A stretch of 64,000 nt of DNA from Euleptes europaea (lineage: Eukaryota > Chordata > Lepidosauria > Squamata > Sphaerodactylidae), in contig NC_079324.1 in NCBI RefSeq assembly GCF_029931775.1, positions 61,325,268-61,389,267 of the forward strand, written 5' to 3'. This document shows positions 51,701-63,570 of the stretch, one piece after another (positions within the stretch are counted from its first letter, which is position 1; every line of letters starts with the position of its first letter). The position numbers were made by a program, and so were the translations under genes. Under the pieces are notes generated by a model. That model saw only the letters and a list, made by a program, of their open reading frames with translations, made no database searches and had not been told where the DNA came from.

Positions 51701-54700
51701 ATTAAAATACTGCAAAATGGCAATCTGGGTGCCACAAGAAGGACAACAAAACACTGCAAGACGCTGAAAACAAACGAAGGGGTAGAGGGTGAAAAAAAGG
51801 ACCTCTCTCCAGAAACACACAAACATACCTTATACTGGTTCTTGTAGGTTATCCGGGCTGTGTAACCGTGGTCTTGGTATTTTCTTTCCTGACGTTTCGC
51901 CCGCAGCTGCGAGGAAAAGCCTGTAATTTCTCCCCTCCTATGACTAGTAGAAGCAGGATAAGATTTAGATTCAGATAGTTTATTTGTGGCCCTTGGCCAG
52001 ATAAAACAAGATACATGGACTAAAATGGTTTTACCGACAAAGGTTTACAGTCCGAGTCTTAAGTCACTTAAAAAATAAAAATAATAAAATAAATAACATC
52101 CAAGTTACATCTGCCATTTGGACTAAGAGACTACTCTGTGGCAACGAATTGTTATTGCAGCCATACAAAATTTTGCTACCTGAGAGGTGATTGAGGGATT
52201 ATCTCCTTGTAGGAGCTTTTCTATCTTTTCTCTTTCCCTGACAGGTCCCATTCTCAGTATGAGGGGCTCAATAAACTTAGAACGGGGTATAGTGTAATAG
52301 TTACAGTTCAGGAGAACATGTTCAGTGATTTCTAAATTCCTGGATTTGCAGGAGCATATTCTCTCTGCCCTGGGTATCTTCTTGAATTTCCCCTCTAACA
52401 TAGCAGAGGGGAAGGCTGCACACCTAGCCAAGGTAAAAGCCCTCCTATATTTGTTTATCTCTAAATAATAGAGAGAGGCTGCCGGTGCAAGGATAAATTT
52501 GGAGAGGGGGTGAGCCATAAATAGGGGCACTCTTGCTAGAGAAGCAGGATAAATGATCCAGAATGAGAGAAATAATGCAGTTTGGCTCAAAAAGTATAAT
52601 TTTTACAAGTCATAAAGTTTGCCATAGTACAGAATTTCTGTTTTGGTTATTTTTAAAATACCACTGGGCATACACAACTCTGAAAATAATGTTCTCCTTT
52701 TAGAATTTATCGTGGGTCTTTGGCTATAACAGCAGACTCCCAGTTTTCAACCTAATGGATGAAGAATGTAGGGTTATTTTGTACGTCTCCTCTCACACGG
52801 CTGTGATCCATGACCTCCAAAGGAATAAGCAGTATCACCTCCAGGTATGCAGTGCGATAAATAGAAGGTTGTGGGGAGCTATATGAGGTCAGGAAAATGG
52901 TGTGAAGAGCTCCCTCTGCTGGGGTCCTGATCACAGCCCTCCGCACCCCATCTAGCGACGAATTGCCAATTTGCAAAATGTTCCAGAGGTCCAATCAGAG
53001 ACCTCTTCGTTCCTGGTCTCTGGTGTAAACCTAAAAATGTAATATGGGAAGACACCCCAAAGGAGAGTGCGAATCCTGACCAATGCACGGTACCATCAGA
53101 ATCTTCTGTGTTTTGTAGAGTAACAACAGGATCAGGTCTCTGCCATTAGAAATTCACAGTCTAAAACCTAAAGGAGAGGAGATCCTGAAGGGAAGGAAGA
53201 GATAAAGAGGCGAGACACCTGCTCCATTTTCATAGCCCATGGCCATTGAGCCAAACTGGCCTTCCAACACTAAGTAGAGCCTGGGAAAAGGAGGTGCCGA
53301 CTCCACAGCCCACTGGAGATACTTCTTCACCCACTGCATTGTTAACCTGTGGGATTCAGTGCTTCAAGATCTTGGTGGTAGCTTTGACAAGACAGCTTTG
53401 ACAAGACAGTTATGGTGGATCAATCTGTTGGTAGACCTGAAGGCCAAATTTTTAGAGTCAGTACTAGGGCAGCCACCAATGATGGATTGAGAAATTCCTG
53501 GAGATTTGGGGGTGGTGCCTGGATAGGAGGTCGCGCAGTGGGAATTTGATGTCACCCTAGGTCACCATTTCTCCTAGACTCCCCGGTATACCATGCAGCC
53601 TAACTTCTGAAATCATCATTCCCTCCTGGGGAATGAAACTCTGTAGTATGGAGATCAATGGTAATTCTAGGACATATATCATGATGGGTAGCCGTATTAG
53701 TCTGTCTGTAGCAGTAGAAACAAGCAAGAGTCCAGTAGCACCTTAAAGTCTAACAAAATTTCTGGCAGGGTTTGAGCTTCCGTGAGCTACAGCTCACTTC
53801 TTCAGATACAGCTAGAATGTGCTTCTAGCGGTATCTGAAGAAGTGAGCTGTGACTCACGAAAGCTCATACCCGGCCAGAAATTTTGTTCTCTTTAAGGTG
53901 CTACTGGACTCTTGCTCTTTTCTAATTCTAGGACGATTCCTGACCCTACCTGGAAGTTGGTAACCTTACCCCAAAGTACCTGAACCCAGAGACAAGGAAC
54001 TGGGGATGGCCCTGCTCGTGAGCTTTCCCTGGAGTGTCTGGCACAGAATATACAACCAGATTGCCCCTGAAGGTGGGGTGGAGGAGGGACCATGCTTGGC
54101 AGAGTGTGTGACTCAGAGGCCTGCTGACGATTTCTGATCAAATGACCCCAGATATTCACAGCAAGGCCTCTTTCCTTAGGGACACTCAAGTTGCATATCT
54201 TGTGTCTGTGTGAGTGAAGACCGAAGATGGATAGCGACAGCTGACCGAGGTCCCGAGAGCTTGGTGATTGTCTGGGACGGCTACTCTGCGTAAGCACTTG
54301 GGCCACTGCTGTTTTCATTCAGGAATGCTCACGCAATACAGGTCTGCCCGTTTAAGGGTAAGCTGCGGCCCACAAAGAGGCACCGGGAGGGCAGAAACCA
54401 CCAGAAAACCCACCCGTCCACTCTCTAAAACATCTCCCTCTGGTGTTCTCTAAGCTCTCAGGGGCTGAAACAGGCATTTCCCCCCATCTACCTTTCCCCC
54501 TCGAATTGATATTCACCCGCTCTCAATATCCCCTCCCCTCCTGGAGGATGCTCAGTCCATCTTAGGCTATTTATTTTTGTTGTTGTTGTCAATTTGTTAA
54601 GTCATTTTTTTTTTTACATACCTGTGAAGTTTCCCAAGTAGGCAGAGACCCCTACCTAGTTTTGCTGCTTTTGCCGTTAGGGCTGCTGGCTCCGAGTTGG

Positions 54701-57700
54701 GAAATACCTGGAGATTTTGGGGGTGGAGCCTAGGGTTGCCGACCTCTAGGTAATAGCAGAAGATCTCCTGCTATTACAACTGATCTCCAGCCAATAGAGA
54801 TCAGTTCACCTGGAGAAAATGGCCAATTTGCCAATTGGACTCTATGGCATTGAAGTCCCTCCCCTCCCCAAACCCCACCCTCCTCAGGCTCCGCCCCAAA
54901 AACCTCCCACCTATGGCGAAGAGGGACCTGGCAACCCTAGTGGAGCCTGAGGAGGGCAGGGTTTGGGGAGGGATTTCAATGTGGTATAAAGCCATAGAGT
55001 CCACCTTCCAAAGTGGTTGTTTTCTCCAGGTGAACTGATCTCTGTTGCCTGGAGATCAGTTGTAATAGCGGGAGATCTCCAGCTACCACCTGGAGGTTGG
55101 CAATCCATTTTGTCATCTACAGTGGGGCCAGCCAGTTTACTACTAAATATTTATTTAATTAATTTGTTCATTTATACTGCACTTTTCTCCCCAGTGGGGC
55201 ACCAAAATAGCTTACAACATTCCCCCCCTTCTCCGTTTTATCTTCACATCAACCCTGTGAGATAGATTAGGCTGAGAGATAATAACTGGCCCAAGAGCAC
55301 TCATCACACTTCCACGGCAGATTGGGGATTTGAACCCAGTTCTTTCTTCCAGACCCTCGTCTGACACTCTTAACCATTTTACCAGGCTGGCTCTATATAT
55401 TATACATTAGCACTATAATTATATATATATATTAGTACACTCTATATTAGATAAATTAGTACTACTAGCGCCATGAAGCCTCCCTGTCCAGAGGCACTGT
55501 ATCTCGGAATGCTACCTGCTAGGGGAGGAGCAACAAGCCTTGCTCATGGCCTTCCAGAAGCACCGGGTTGGCCACTGTTTAAAACAGAATGGTAGACTAG
55601 GAAGACTAGTTCTAAAGGAGCTTCTCCGATGTTCTTTTGTTCCATTTTGATTAGTGCCAGTTCCTTCAATATATTGTGTCATCGTTACATTTTCTACAAA
55701 GATAGCACACAGCCGAACAATTAATTTGCAAATGTTTCTGCTTCCATCTCTCTGAATAAATTGTTCTAGGTTGGTTCTGTAGAATTCCCTCCTTTATTTT
55801 GGTTAACTGGATGTTTGGTATCTGCCAAGCCAGAGAGGGTCCCAGACTTTTCTCTTTGCCCTAAGTAGAAAACAGGGTTGCACTTACCTGTAACTGCTGT
55901 TCATTCTCTGCAGGGACGCATCGGGAGACGTGCTTAAATGGATAACTTCTACTCTCATTGGCTTGTTTCTTCAGTGTTCCCGTGCACACAATATTTGACA
56001 GTCACCCAGAAGGTGGAGTCTGTGCCGTTGCGTTTTCCCACGATTCCAGGTTTTTGGCTACCGTTGGTGCTGGGGAAGTCCAGGTAGAGGAATCTTTTAT
56101 TCTACATCAGTGTTTCTCAGTTAGGGGAGGGGCACATGAGTGTGGCCAGATCAGCTGAGTCAAGGTAGGAAGCCATCTTCCAGGCTAAACAATGATGGCT
56201 CAGGCTGGAGGTGAAGTAACACCAGAAGAGTGTGCATTGCAAAAGTAGGGGTGCAAGAAAAACACACTGGTCATTTATGCATGGGTGCTTGGACTCATGC
56301 TCGCCCCATCTGACTCGGTTGTTTCTTGGAGTTCTGCATGAGTTTTTCGTCCATTAGAAATGACCTCGCCAGCCCTCGCCATCTCTGGGTCTTCCCATTC
56401 CTCTGTTAACCCGACTCTTAAGAACATAAGAAAGGCCCTGCTGGATCAGACAAAGGCCCATCAAGTCCAGCAGTCTGTTCACACAGTGGCCAACCAGGTG
56501 CCTCTAGGAAGCCCACTAACAAGACGAGTGCAGCAGCACCATCCTGCCTGTGTTCCACCGCACCCAAAATGCGGTGCATGCTCCTCTGATACTAGAGAGA
56601 ATAGGTATGCAACATGACTAGTATCCATTCTAACTAACAGCCATGAATACCCCTCTCCTCCATGAATATGTCCACTCCCCTCTTAAAGCCCTCCAAGCTG
56701 GCAGCCATCACAACATCCTGGGGCAGGGAGTTCCACAATGTAACTATGCGTTGTATGAAAAAATACTTCCTTTTATCTGTTTTGAATCTCTCATCCTCCA
56801 GCTTTAGCAGATGACCCCATGTTCTAGTATTATGGGACAGGGAGAAAAACTTCTCCCTGTCCACTCTCTCCAAACCATGCATAATTTTATAGACCTCTAT
56901 CATATCTCCCCTCAGCCGCCTTCTTTCCAAGCTAAACAGCCCTAAGCGTCTTAACTGCTCTCCATAGGACAGTTGCTCTAGTCCCCTAATAATTTTGGTC
57001 GCTCTTTTCTGCACCTTCTCAAGCTCTGTAATATCCTATTTTAGGTGTGGTGACCAGAACTGTACACAGTATTCCAAGTGTGGTCTCACCATAGATTTGT
57101 ACAAGGGCAGTATGATATCAGCAGTTTTATTTTCTATTCCTCGTCTAATTATGGCCAGCATGGAATTTGGCTTTTTTACAGCAGCCGCACACTGGGTTGA
57201 CATCTTCATTGAGCTATTCACTACCACCCCAAGATCCCTTTCTTGGTCTGTTGCTGCCAGCACAGATCCCATCAGTGTATATGTGAAGTTGGGATTTTTT
57301 GTCCCAATATGCATCACTTTACACTTACTCACATTGAATCTCATTTGCCATTTTAATGCCCATTCTTCCAGTATGCAGAGATCCTTCTAGAGCTCTTCAC
57401 AGTCCGATTTTGTTTTAACCACCCTAAATAATTTGGTGTCATCTGCAAACTTGGCTACTTCACTGTTTAACCCCAACTCCAGGTCATTGATGAACAGGTG
57501 GAAAAGCACCGGTCCCAACACAGATCCCTGAGGCACCCCACTGCTCACATCCTGCCATTGTGAGAACTGACCATTGATTCCTACTCACTGCTTCCTATTT
57601 TTCAGCCAGCTCTCAATCAATAAGAGGACTTGTCCTCTTATCCCATGACTATGAAGTTTGCTTAGCAGTCTTTGGTGGGGGACTTTGTCAAAAGCTTTTT

Positions 57701-60700
57701 GGAAATCCAAATACACAATATCCACAGGCTCATTCCTGTCCACATGCTTATTGACGCTTTCAAAAAACTTTAATAGGTTAGTGAGACAGGACCTACCTTT
57801 ACAGAAGCCATGTTGGGTTTTGCCCAGCAGACCTTGCCCTTCTATATGCTTGACAATTCTATCTTTAATAATGCTTTCCACTAATTTACCCAGAACAGAC
57901 ATTAAGCTTTTTAAAACCAAGGCTTAGATTGCTCTAATTTTGTTTTTTTGTTCTTAAAATGCTATTTTATGCAGCAATTGGGTTTGGGGGAGCGAGGAAT
58001 TTTCTCTCACAGTGAGCATGACAAAGAAAACCAATTGCAAAGCAACATTTAAAGGGGCGGGACTTGATTTGAGTTTGGAGACTGCTGGTGCAGAGATTCC
58101 CAACAGGAAAGTGTGGGTCCAGCCAGCAACGAACCTCAGGTAAAACTCCCATGCATAAATGGCCACAGAGATGCAAGAGACGGGGAGAGACTGAAGGTAC
58201 ATTTATGCGGGGATATCTGTGAACCAGGGATAAACACCCCTGGGGAATCACCTAATAAAATGTCAGGGCGCAGTGCAGGTGGGAAGTCTGGGAGGCTTAA
58301 AAGGGAGTGCGATTTTACAGCCTTAATAGTGTTTTTCCTTCACACCAGAAAGTTGGCATTTGGAAGTGGACCTCATCTGAAACAAAGCCTGTTTGCAGCA
58401 TAGAACTCCTGCCTCAGTATGGTTTTCAGGTGAGCCGTTCCGATCATTTATACGGGAGACAATTGTGTACCTCCCTGCTGGGGATAAGGCAGAGGGCCCT
58501 GCGCTGTGAAAGCTCACTCCTCACATTGTCACGAGATTCCCTATTTTCTGTCTGGGATCAGCCTCTCAGGGTCCCTGTACACATTACACATTACAAAGTC
58601 TGTTGGGGAACAACACAAGGACTTTGTATCACGCACACAATGGATTTTTATGCCTCCCATGCACAATCCAGTGTTTTTGCATTTGCAACCACAGCACACA
58701 GGGAGAAGTGGCTGTAGCCTCCATTCCCCTGCTCTTTTCACATGCTCAGATTGCTCCATGGAGATGCTTTTGGTTCCATTGGGAAACTTGCGTGTGGTCA
58801 CATAAATGACATGATTTTTGCCATGAAGCCAATGTTGCCAGGTTAAATCACTGAATGGAGGGCATTCCTGTTGATCCTTTCCTCCTGCACAACATAAGAA
58901 CATAAGAAAAGCCATGCTGGATCAGACCAAGGCCCATCAAGACCAGCAGTCTGTTCACATGGTGGCCAACCAGGTGCCTCTAGGAAGCCCACAAGCAAGA
59001 CCACATCAGCAGCATTATCCTGCCTGTGTTCCATAGCACCTAAGATAATAGGCATGCTCCTCTGATACTGAAGAGAATAAGTATGCATCATGACCAGTAT
59101 CCATTTTGACTAGTAGCCATGGATAGCCCTCTCCTCCATGAACATGTCCACTCCCCTCTTAAAGCCTTCCAAGTTGGCAGCCATCACCACATCCTGGGGC
59201 TCAAAGAGTTCCCTGCACTGGGGGAAGCTGCCACTTTTAGCAGACCTGATCTGTTGGGTTTTGCCCAACCGCTGGGGCACCACCACAGGCAAGTCCCCGT
59301 CTGTGGTTTCTACCCACCTTACTGCCACAGAACAGGGCCTCCATTGCAAATCTTAGCTGACTATGAAGCTTGTATATTGCTAATGGTGTCTACCATTTTG
59401 TTTGTTGTTCTTCCAGGACTACATTGCATTTAATTGCCGAAACCACTGTGAGTTGGTCAGCAACAGCACCACGCAAGTCATATTCTACATGTGGGTAAGT
59501 TGAGACGAATGACCTCCGGGATATTTGGCAGGGTAATTTTACGCAATAGTGTATCCAGAAGAGAGGCAGGCAGGGCCGGACAGTGGCGGGGGGGGGGGGT
59601 TTCTTTGTGTAGGAAGATGCAGGTGAGGGGAGGCTCCGTCCTGCTTCTTGCCTTGCGTGCCTCCCTGTGCTCTGGGGCGTCCAGTGTTTCCTTCCAGCCC
59701 TGGATGGCTTCCGGCATTGGAGCCTGGCAGGGAGAAAACTCCTTTCAAGCAAGAGGACGCAGCAAAGTAAAGAGCAGGAGGGGGGCTAGGTTTTGCTCTG
59801 GAACAAAATGCTTCTGTGGCAAGGGTCCCCGAGCGTTTTGAGCCTGTGGGGACCTTTGAAACTCTGACACGGGTTGGTGGCTGCAACTTCAAAATGGCCA
59901 TTGCAGGAGGCAGAGCCAACCACACAGGGGAAGCCCAAGTGTAGGGGAGAAGAGGGACAATTGAAAATTCACCGGGAAGAGGTATGAGATTATAACTGAC
60001 ACTGTGGTGGCGGCTGCTACTGAAACAGTGTTATTTTAACCTGCAGAGCCAATCAGATATCCAGTGGCAAATCAGAAGCCCTGTGGGCAAGAGCCCCACC
60101 TGCCCCCTTTCTAAAAAATACTTGTGTCAGCAGGCACCACGGAGCCCGCAGGCACCACGATGGGGACCCCTGTTCAATGGTAATCCTTGTTCTTCCTCAG
60201 TTCTGTTCATCATTCGTTTTCATAATTGTTCACAAATTCTCTCTCTGCTCCCTTACCAAAAGAGGGAGTGGCACCATGCACAGGTGTTCGGGGCCGTGTC
60301 TCTTTCGGTCACACCTTTTTCTCCATTGCTCCTTAGGAAGGCGGCAGTTTGCAGTGCCACGCTCCCCTCCTGACGGACAGAGTGAGTATGAACATGGAAC
60401 ATGGGTAGGGACTGGCCGAATCGCACATCCTTCCCTTGTACTGAGATTCTGCCGTGCGGGAATTAGGGTTGCCAGGACCCTCTTTGCCACCGGCGGGGAG
60501 GTTTTTGGGGCGAAGCCTGAGGAGGGAGGGGTTTGGGGAGAGGAGGGGCTTCAATGCCATAGAGTCCAATGGCCAAAGCGGCCATTTTCTCCAGGGGAAC
60601 TGATCTCTGTCGGCTGGAGATCAGTTGTAATAGCTGAAGATCTCCAGCTAGTACCTGGAGGTTCGCAACCCTAGCAGGAATCTGTGGTGCTTGATTAAAA

Positions 60701-62972
60701 AAAACCCTGACATGAGCTAGCAAAGACTTCTCATGCAGGCAGAGCTGGTGGATCGAGGAGTTTTGCTGGCCCAGGTGAGGCACACCCACTGCCAGCCGCC
60801 CTCCGGAGCTCCGACGCCACTTTTCTGAGCCCAGTTCACACTTGTAACCTGACGTCCCGTCCATGCTCCTGCCCCATGCATAAATCTCCTGACTCATGAA
60901 AGAAACATTTTCTTTCTTTTTTTCATTTCTGTGTTATATAAACAAGCTGGGGGGCACACAAGGAATCGCAGGAAAGGGGGGGGCAATTGGGAAATCCCAC
61001 CCCATTGCCCCCCAACCTCCTTCAAGATTCTGTGTGGAAGTTGCCCTCCCTCACTTTGTATCCCTTGATCAACTGTCGGCAGCTCTTAATATTCCACACT
61101 TCCTGGAGCACATTCTGTTCTCGTCAGGCCATTTTCGGATGGGGAGGGGGATGGCAGATGGTTAATTTACAAAGCTGGTTTCTTTCTGTATGTGGGGAGG
61201 CCCCCAAGCATGTGCAGACCCCTGGCTTCTGTGCAGCTGGCCAGGTTGTGCTGTTTTGGGGACAGCCACTTTACAGTTAGATGTAGCGACACACCTCATC
61301 CCAGCCCCCGAGTCTTTGTGTGAACGGCAGACTGTAAGTGAAGCAATAAATAATAAATGCATAAAATGATGCAGCTTCTACTCCGGCAGGTTAATGCCCC
61401 TCTCTGTGTTGTTTTCCCTCCAGCGTTCTTCAGCTGGAAGTAATGTCGCCAACTTTTAATCTAATCCCTATAGCTGTCCCTCTAGCATCAGTTTGATCTG
61501 CAGGAATTAAATAATTTGATCTCCATGCCATGAGAAGAAGAAGAGTTGGTTTTTATATGCCGACTTTCTCTACCCCTTAAGGGAGATTCAAACCAGCTGA
61601 CAGTCACCTTCCCTTCCCCTCCCCACAACAGACACCTTGTGAGGTAGGTGGGCTGAGAGAGCTCTAAGAGAGCTGTGACTAGCTCAAGGTCACCCAGCTG
61701 GCTTCACGTGTAGGAGTGGAGAAACCAACCCAGTTCACCAGATTAGAGTCTGCCACTCACATGGAGGAGTGGGGGAATCAAACCCGGTTCTCCAGATTAG
61801 AGTCCACCGCTCCAAACCACCGCTCTTAACCACTACTCCATGCTGGCTGCCTGCAACTGCTCATTTCCACATATCCAACCTCTATTAAAAGCTCAAGAGG
61901 ACACTTTTTTCCCCCTGGTCAGTTGTCAACTTTAGCTGGGAGCCTGCGAAGAACAGAGTGGTGGTTCCAGACCCCAAACTCTTCCTCCAGAATGCAGAGT
62001 GCCAGATTTCCCCACCTCCCTCTGTATATTTCTCTCTCTTTAAGTGACTCTCAGCTCCTTTCAGCATCCCACACCTCTTGGAGCACAGTCAGCCCTCAGT
62101 AGGCCGCTTTGGATTTATTTTGACCAGCTTAGTTGGGTTGCCGATCTTCTGGTATTACAGCCGATCCCCAGGCGACAGAGATCAGGTCCTCTGGAGAAAA
62201 CGGCTGCTGTGGAGGGTGGGCTGTATGGCATTATACCCTGCTGAGGTCCCTTCTCTCCCCACAGCTTGCTCTCCCCGGCCCCACCTCCAAATCTCCAGGA
62301 ATTTCCCAACCTGAGTTGGCAACCCTGTTACAAGGCCATGTTTTTCTGACTGCCGGAGGAAATCCCTGTGCATACAAAATCCTCTGCAGGAGAACATAAG
62401 AACGTAAAGGCCATGCTGGATCAGACCAAAGTCCATCAAGTCCAGCAGTCTGTTCACACAGTGGCCAACCAGGTGCCTCTAGGAAGCCCACAAACAAGGC
62501 GACTGCAGCAGCACCATCCTGCCTGTGTTTCACAGCACCTAATATATTCGGCATGCTCCTCTGATCCTGGAGATAATATGTATGCATCATGACTGGTATC
62601 CATTTTGACTAGTAGCCATGACTACCCCTCTTCTCCACAAACATGTCCACTCCCCTCTTAAAGCCTTAAAGGCCTGGTGTTGCTGCTTCTGACTGGCACT
62701 TGACCGTTAGATATCACAACGTGCTGTGTTCTTTTGTTTTATGTTCTTCTCCAGACATTCAACAAGGTTGTGGGACTCTTTAGCCAATCCCTTTTCCACT
62801 TTAGCACTGAACAAGCTGTCACAGGAACACTGGAAGGGAAACTGGTAGTTTGGGATGCCATAAACCCATCCTCCAAGTCTGCTGTCTCATACGTCAAGCC
62901 CTACAACATGAAAGCCATCAAACTTGTGCACCTGCAGAAAGACGGGATCACGGCTCTGGCTGTCATAGACAA
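48759..62972 (+). CDS. CFAP251: Cilia- and flagella-associated protein 251 (WDR66), first 9 coding exons; continues beyond the window
   Basis: WD-repeat protein of motile cilia and sperm flagella, part of the calmodulin- and spoke-associated complex at the base of radial spoke 3. Exons: 48759-49022, 50533-51216, 52704-52844, 54180-54289, 55975-56083, 58349-58429, 59417-59494, 60337-60381, 62755-62972; all GT-AG and phase-compatible, 576 full codons so far, the last ending in phase 2. Exons 1-2 (316 aa) are a low-complexity acidic/Ser/Lys tail as in other WDR66 proteins. From exon 3 the WD-repeat region is recognisable: [89 protein letters not shown] and [15 protein letters not shown] closely match human. 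The ATG is the first in a frame that runs straight into the conserved region. The remaining WD repeats and EF-hand-like C-terminus lie to the right. Confidence 0.92.
49023..50295. other. CFAP251 intron, no repeat recognised
   Basis: About 1.3 kb. An AT-rich left half and a few short open frames, none convincing. I recognise no known element. Confidence 0.35.
50298..50515 (-). mobile_element. tRNA-derived SINE (-) ending about 17 bp before CFAP251 exon 2
   Basis: GACTCTGCCTTATACTGACT, CAGGGTCTCAGGCAGGGGTC, AACCTTCTGCATGCAAGCAG and ATGCTCTACCATGGCCCC (complement of the A-box end). The acceptor of exon 2 (CTCTAAG at 50526-50532) follows directly. Confidence 0.85.
51250..51472 (-). mobile_element. 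hAT-type short TIR element (-)
   Basis: TTAGGGTTGCCAGCTCAAGA at the left and CCACCTGGAGGTTGGCAACC at the right. Confidence 0.75.
51840..51910 (-). mobile_element. Fragment of the repeat seen at 7147-7258
   Basis: TTGTAGGTTATCCGGGCTGT, CCGTGGTCTTGGTATTTTCT and TGACGTTTCGCCCGCAGCTG. Only the GAAA side of the hammerhead-like core remains. Confidence 0.55.
51957..52610 (-). mobile_element. LINE ORF2 C-terminal fragment (-)
   Basis: A 155-aa minus-strand frame (52123-52590) ends in a zinc-finger-like [18 protein letters not shown] preceded by [20 protein letters not shown]. This is the C-terminal pattern of several LINE clades whose ORF2 ends in a Cys/His motif. The clade (possibly I/Vingi-like) is not certain. 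An AT-rich tail (AAAATAATAAAATAAATAA) would be the complement-side 3' end. Confidence 0.6.
53470..53965 (-). mobile_element. hAT-type short TIR element split by an inverted Penelope-like insertion
   Basis: Outer parts 53470-53673 and 53935-53965 (AGTTGGTAACCTTACC at the right) belong to the TAGGGTTGCCA family. The insertion 53674-53922 is flanked by a perfect 12-bp duplication TAATTCTAGGAC (53662-53673 and 53923-53934). Confidence 0.75.
53674..53922. mobile_element. 249-bp inverted-pair element with hammerhead-like cores
   Basis: Left (minus) and right (plus) halves are inverted copies of one about 100-bp unit: TATCTGAAGAAGTGAGCTGT, CTCACGAAAGCTCATACC, GCCAGAAATTTTGTT, AAGGTGCTACTGGACTCTTG. 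The right half keeps CTGAAGA (53835-53841), GTGAG/CTCAC pairing and GAAA (53859-53862). The left half ends with TAATACGGCTACCCATC (complement). Confidence 0.7.
54678..55105 (-). mobile_element. hAT-type short TIR element (-) interrupted by another copy of itself
   Basis: Outer element 54678-54730 plus 54948-55105. Inner element 54731-54939 (209 bp, plus orientation, TIRs TAGGGTTGCC / GGCAACCCTA) with a perfect 8-bp duplication GTGGAGCC at 54723-54730 and 54940-54947. Confidence 0.88.
55143..55400 (-). mobile_element. tRNA-derived SINE (-)
   Basis: TTCTCCCCAGTGGGGCACCA, AACCCTGTGAGATAGATTAG, GGGGATTTGAACCCAG (B box complement) and CACTCTTAACCATTTTACCA. Confidence 0.75.
56410..57950 (-). mobile_element. 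CR1-like LINE, 5'-truncated, with reverse transcriptase (-)
   Basis: The longest LINE of the window. Minus-strand frames in order: 57920-57585 with RT motifs ([32 protein letters not shown]); then the FADDTKLF region about 57430-57540; 57344-57036 ([44 protein letters not shown]); and 57014-56634 ([35 protein letters not shown]). It is broken into at least three frames by stops and small indels near 57015-57035, 57390 and 57590, and its 5' half is missing. The 3' end at 56410 (AAGAACATAAGAAAGG) is the same as the short copies elsewhere. Confidence 0.9.
58430..58880. other. CFAP251 intron, nothing recognised
   Basis: No convincing repeat or coding sequence. Short open frames are not supported. 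Confidence 0.35.
58888..59230 (-). mobile_element. CR1-like LINE 3' end (-)
   Basis: ACATAAGAACATAAGAAAAG, CAAGACCAGCAGTCTGTTCA, and then CATCACCACATCCTGGGGC. Confidence 0.8.
59820..60172 (-). mobile_element. hAT non-autonomous element
   Basis: Ends CAAGGGTCCCC and GGGGACCCCTG. Flanks TTCTGTGG (59812-59819) and TTCAATGG (60173-60180) agree at 6 of 8 positions. Non-coding. Confidence 0.65.
60464..60673 (-). mobile_element. hAT-type short TIR element (-), near-perfect duplication
   Basis: TAGGGTTGCCAGGACC ... GGAGGTTCGCAACCCTA. Flanks GCGGGAAT (60456-60463) and GCAGGAAT (60674-60681), one mismatch. Confidence 0.85.
60682..61525. other. CFAP251 intron, nothing recognised
   Basis: About 0.8 kb of intron without a feature I can support. 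Confidence 0.35.
61530..61855 (-). mobile_element. tRNA-related SINE (-)
   Basis: AGAAGAGTTGGTTTTTATAT, GGTCACCCAGCTGGCTTCAC and ACCGCTCTTAACCACTACTC. Confidence 0.85.
62130..62330 (+). mobile_element. hAT-type short TIR element (+), diverged
   Basis: TGGGTTGCCGATCTTCTGG at the left and TGAGTTGGCAACCCTG at the right. Confidence 0.7.
62392..62670 (-). mobile_element. CR1-like LINE 3' end (-), close to CFAP251 exon 9
   Basis: AGAACATAAGAACGTAAAGG, ATCAAGTCCAGCAGTCTGTT and CCACTCCCCTCTTAAAGCC. Confidence 0.8.
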
Positions 62973-63269
62973 GTAAGATGTTGGTCCTACCGAACCATCC
63001 CTTTTCCCACTTCTGGATTCCTTGGGGTTAAGGAGCGGGTAGTTTCCTGCCCTGGAAGGGTAACTTGGAGGCCTGCTTCTACACCTGGGCTTAATCCTAA
63101 TCTAGAGTCCCACTTTGTGTGGAATAAATGAACTCCAAGTCACCAGGGCATTTGCGTTCAGACGTCTTGGTGTATGGGCGCTTGATCCAACCTGTATGTT
63201 TTGCATCAGGCTTTGTACCTGAAAAGAGGTGAGACAAATGAAGGGTGGGCATGAGCATGTTGGGTTGTG

Positions 63270-63570
63270 GCTCCCACCTGGTGGAATGGTCTGCCTGAGC
63301 TAGGAAGGCTTCCATGCCTTTTTCATGATGCAGAATGAGTAAAATAAAATTGTCTGGGAGGACATTTTTTATAAGTCTAATAGGGTTGTAGTTTATTGTA
63401 TGTGTTGTCTTGATTTTACTGCGTTGTCTTATAACTCTTATAAACAATTGGATCACAGTGTGTCTTAAACCCTTATTGCCTTGTTTTCTAATTTTGTTAT
63501 CCGCTTTGAGACTCAGCAAGAAATGCGGTTTGTAAAATAAGCAAGTGAACAAGTAATTAATTAAATGAAA
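63270..63570 (+). mobile_element. L2-like LINE 3' tail (+)
   Basis: GGCTCCCACCTGGTGGAATG, a low-complexity AT-rich stretch and TATCCGCTTTGAGACTCAGC then AAAATAAGCAAG, the usual LINE tail. A hAT-like end CAGGGGTCCCCAATGTGGTG follows at 63724. Confidence 0.55.
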
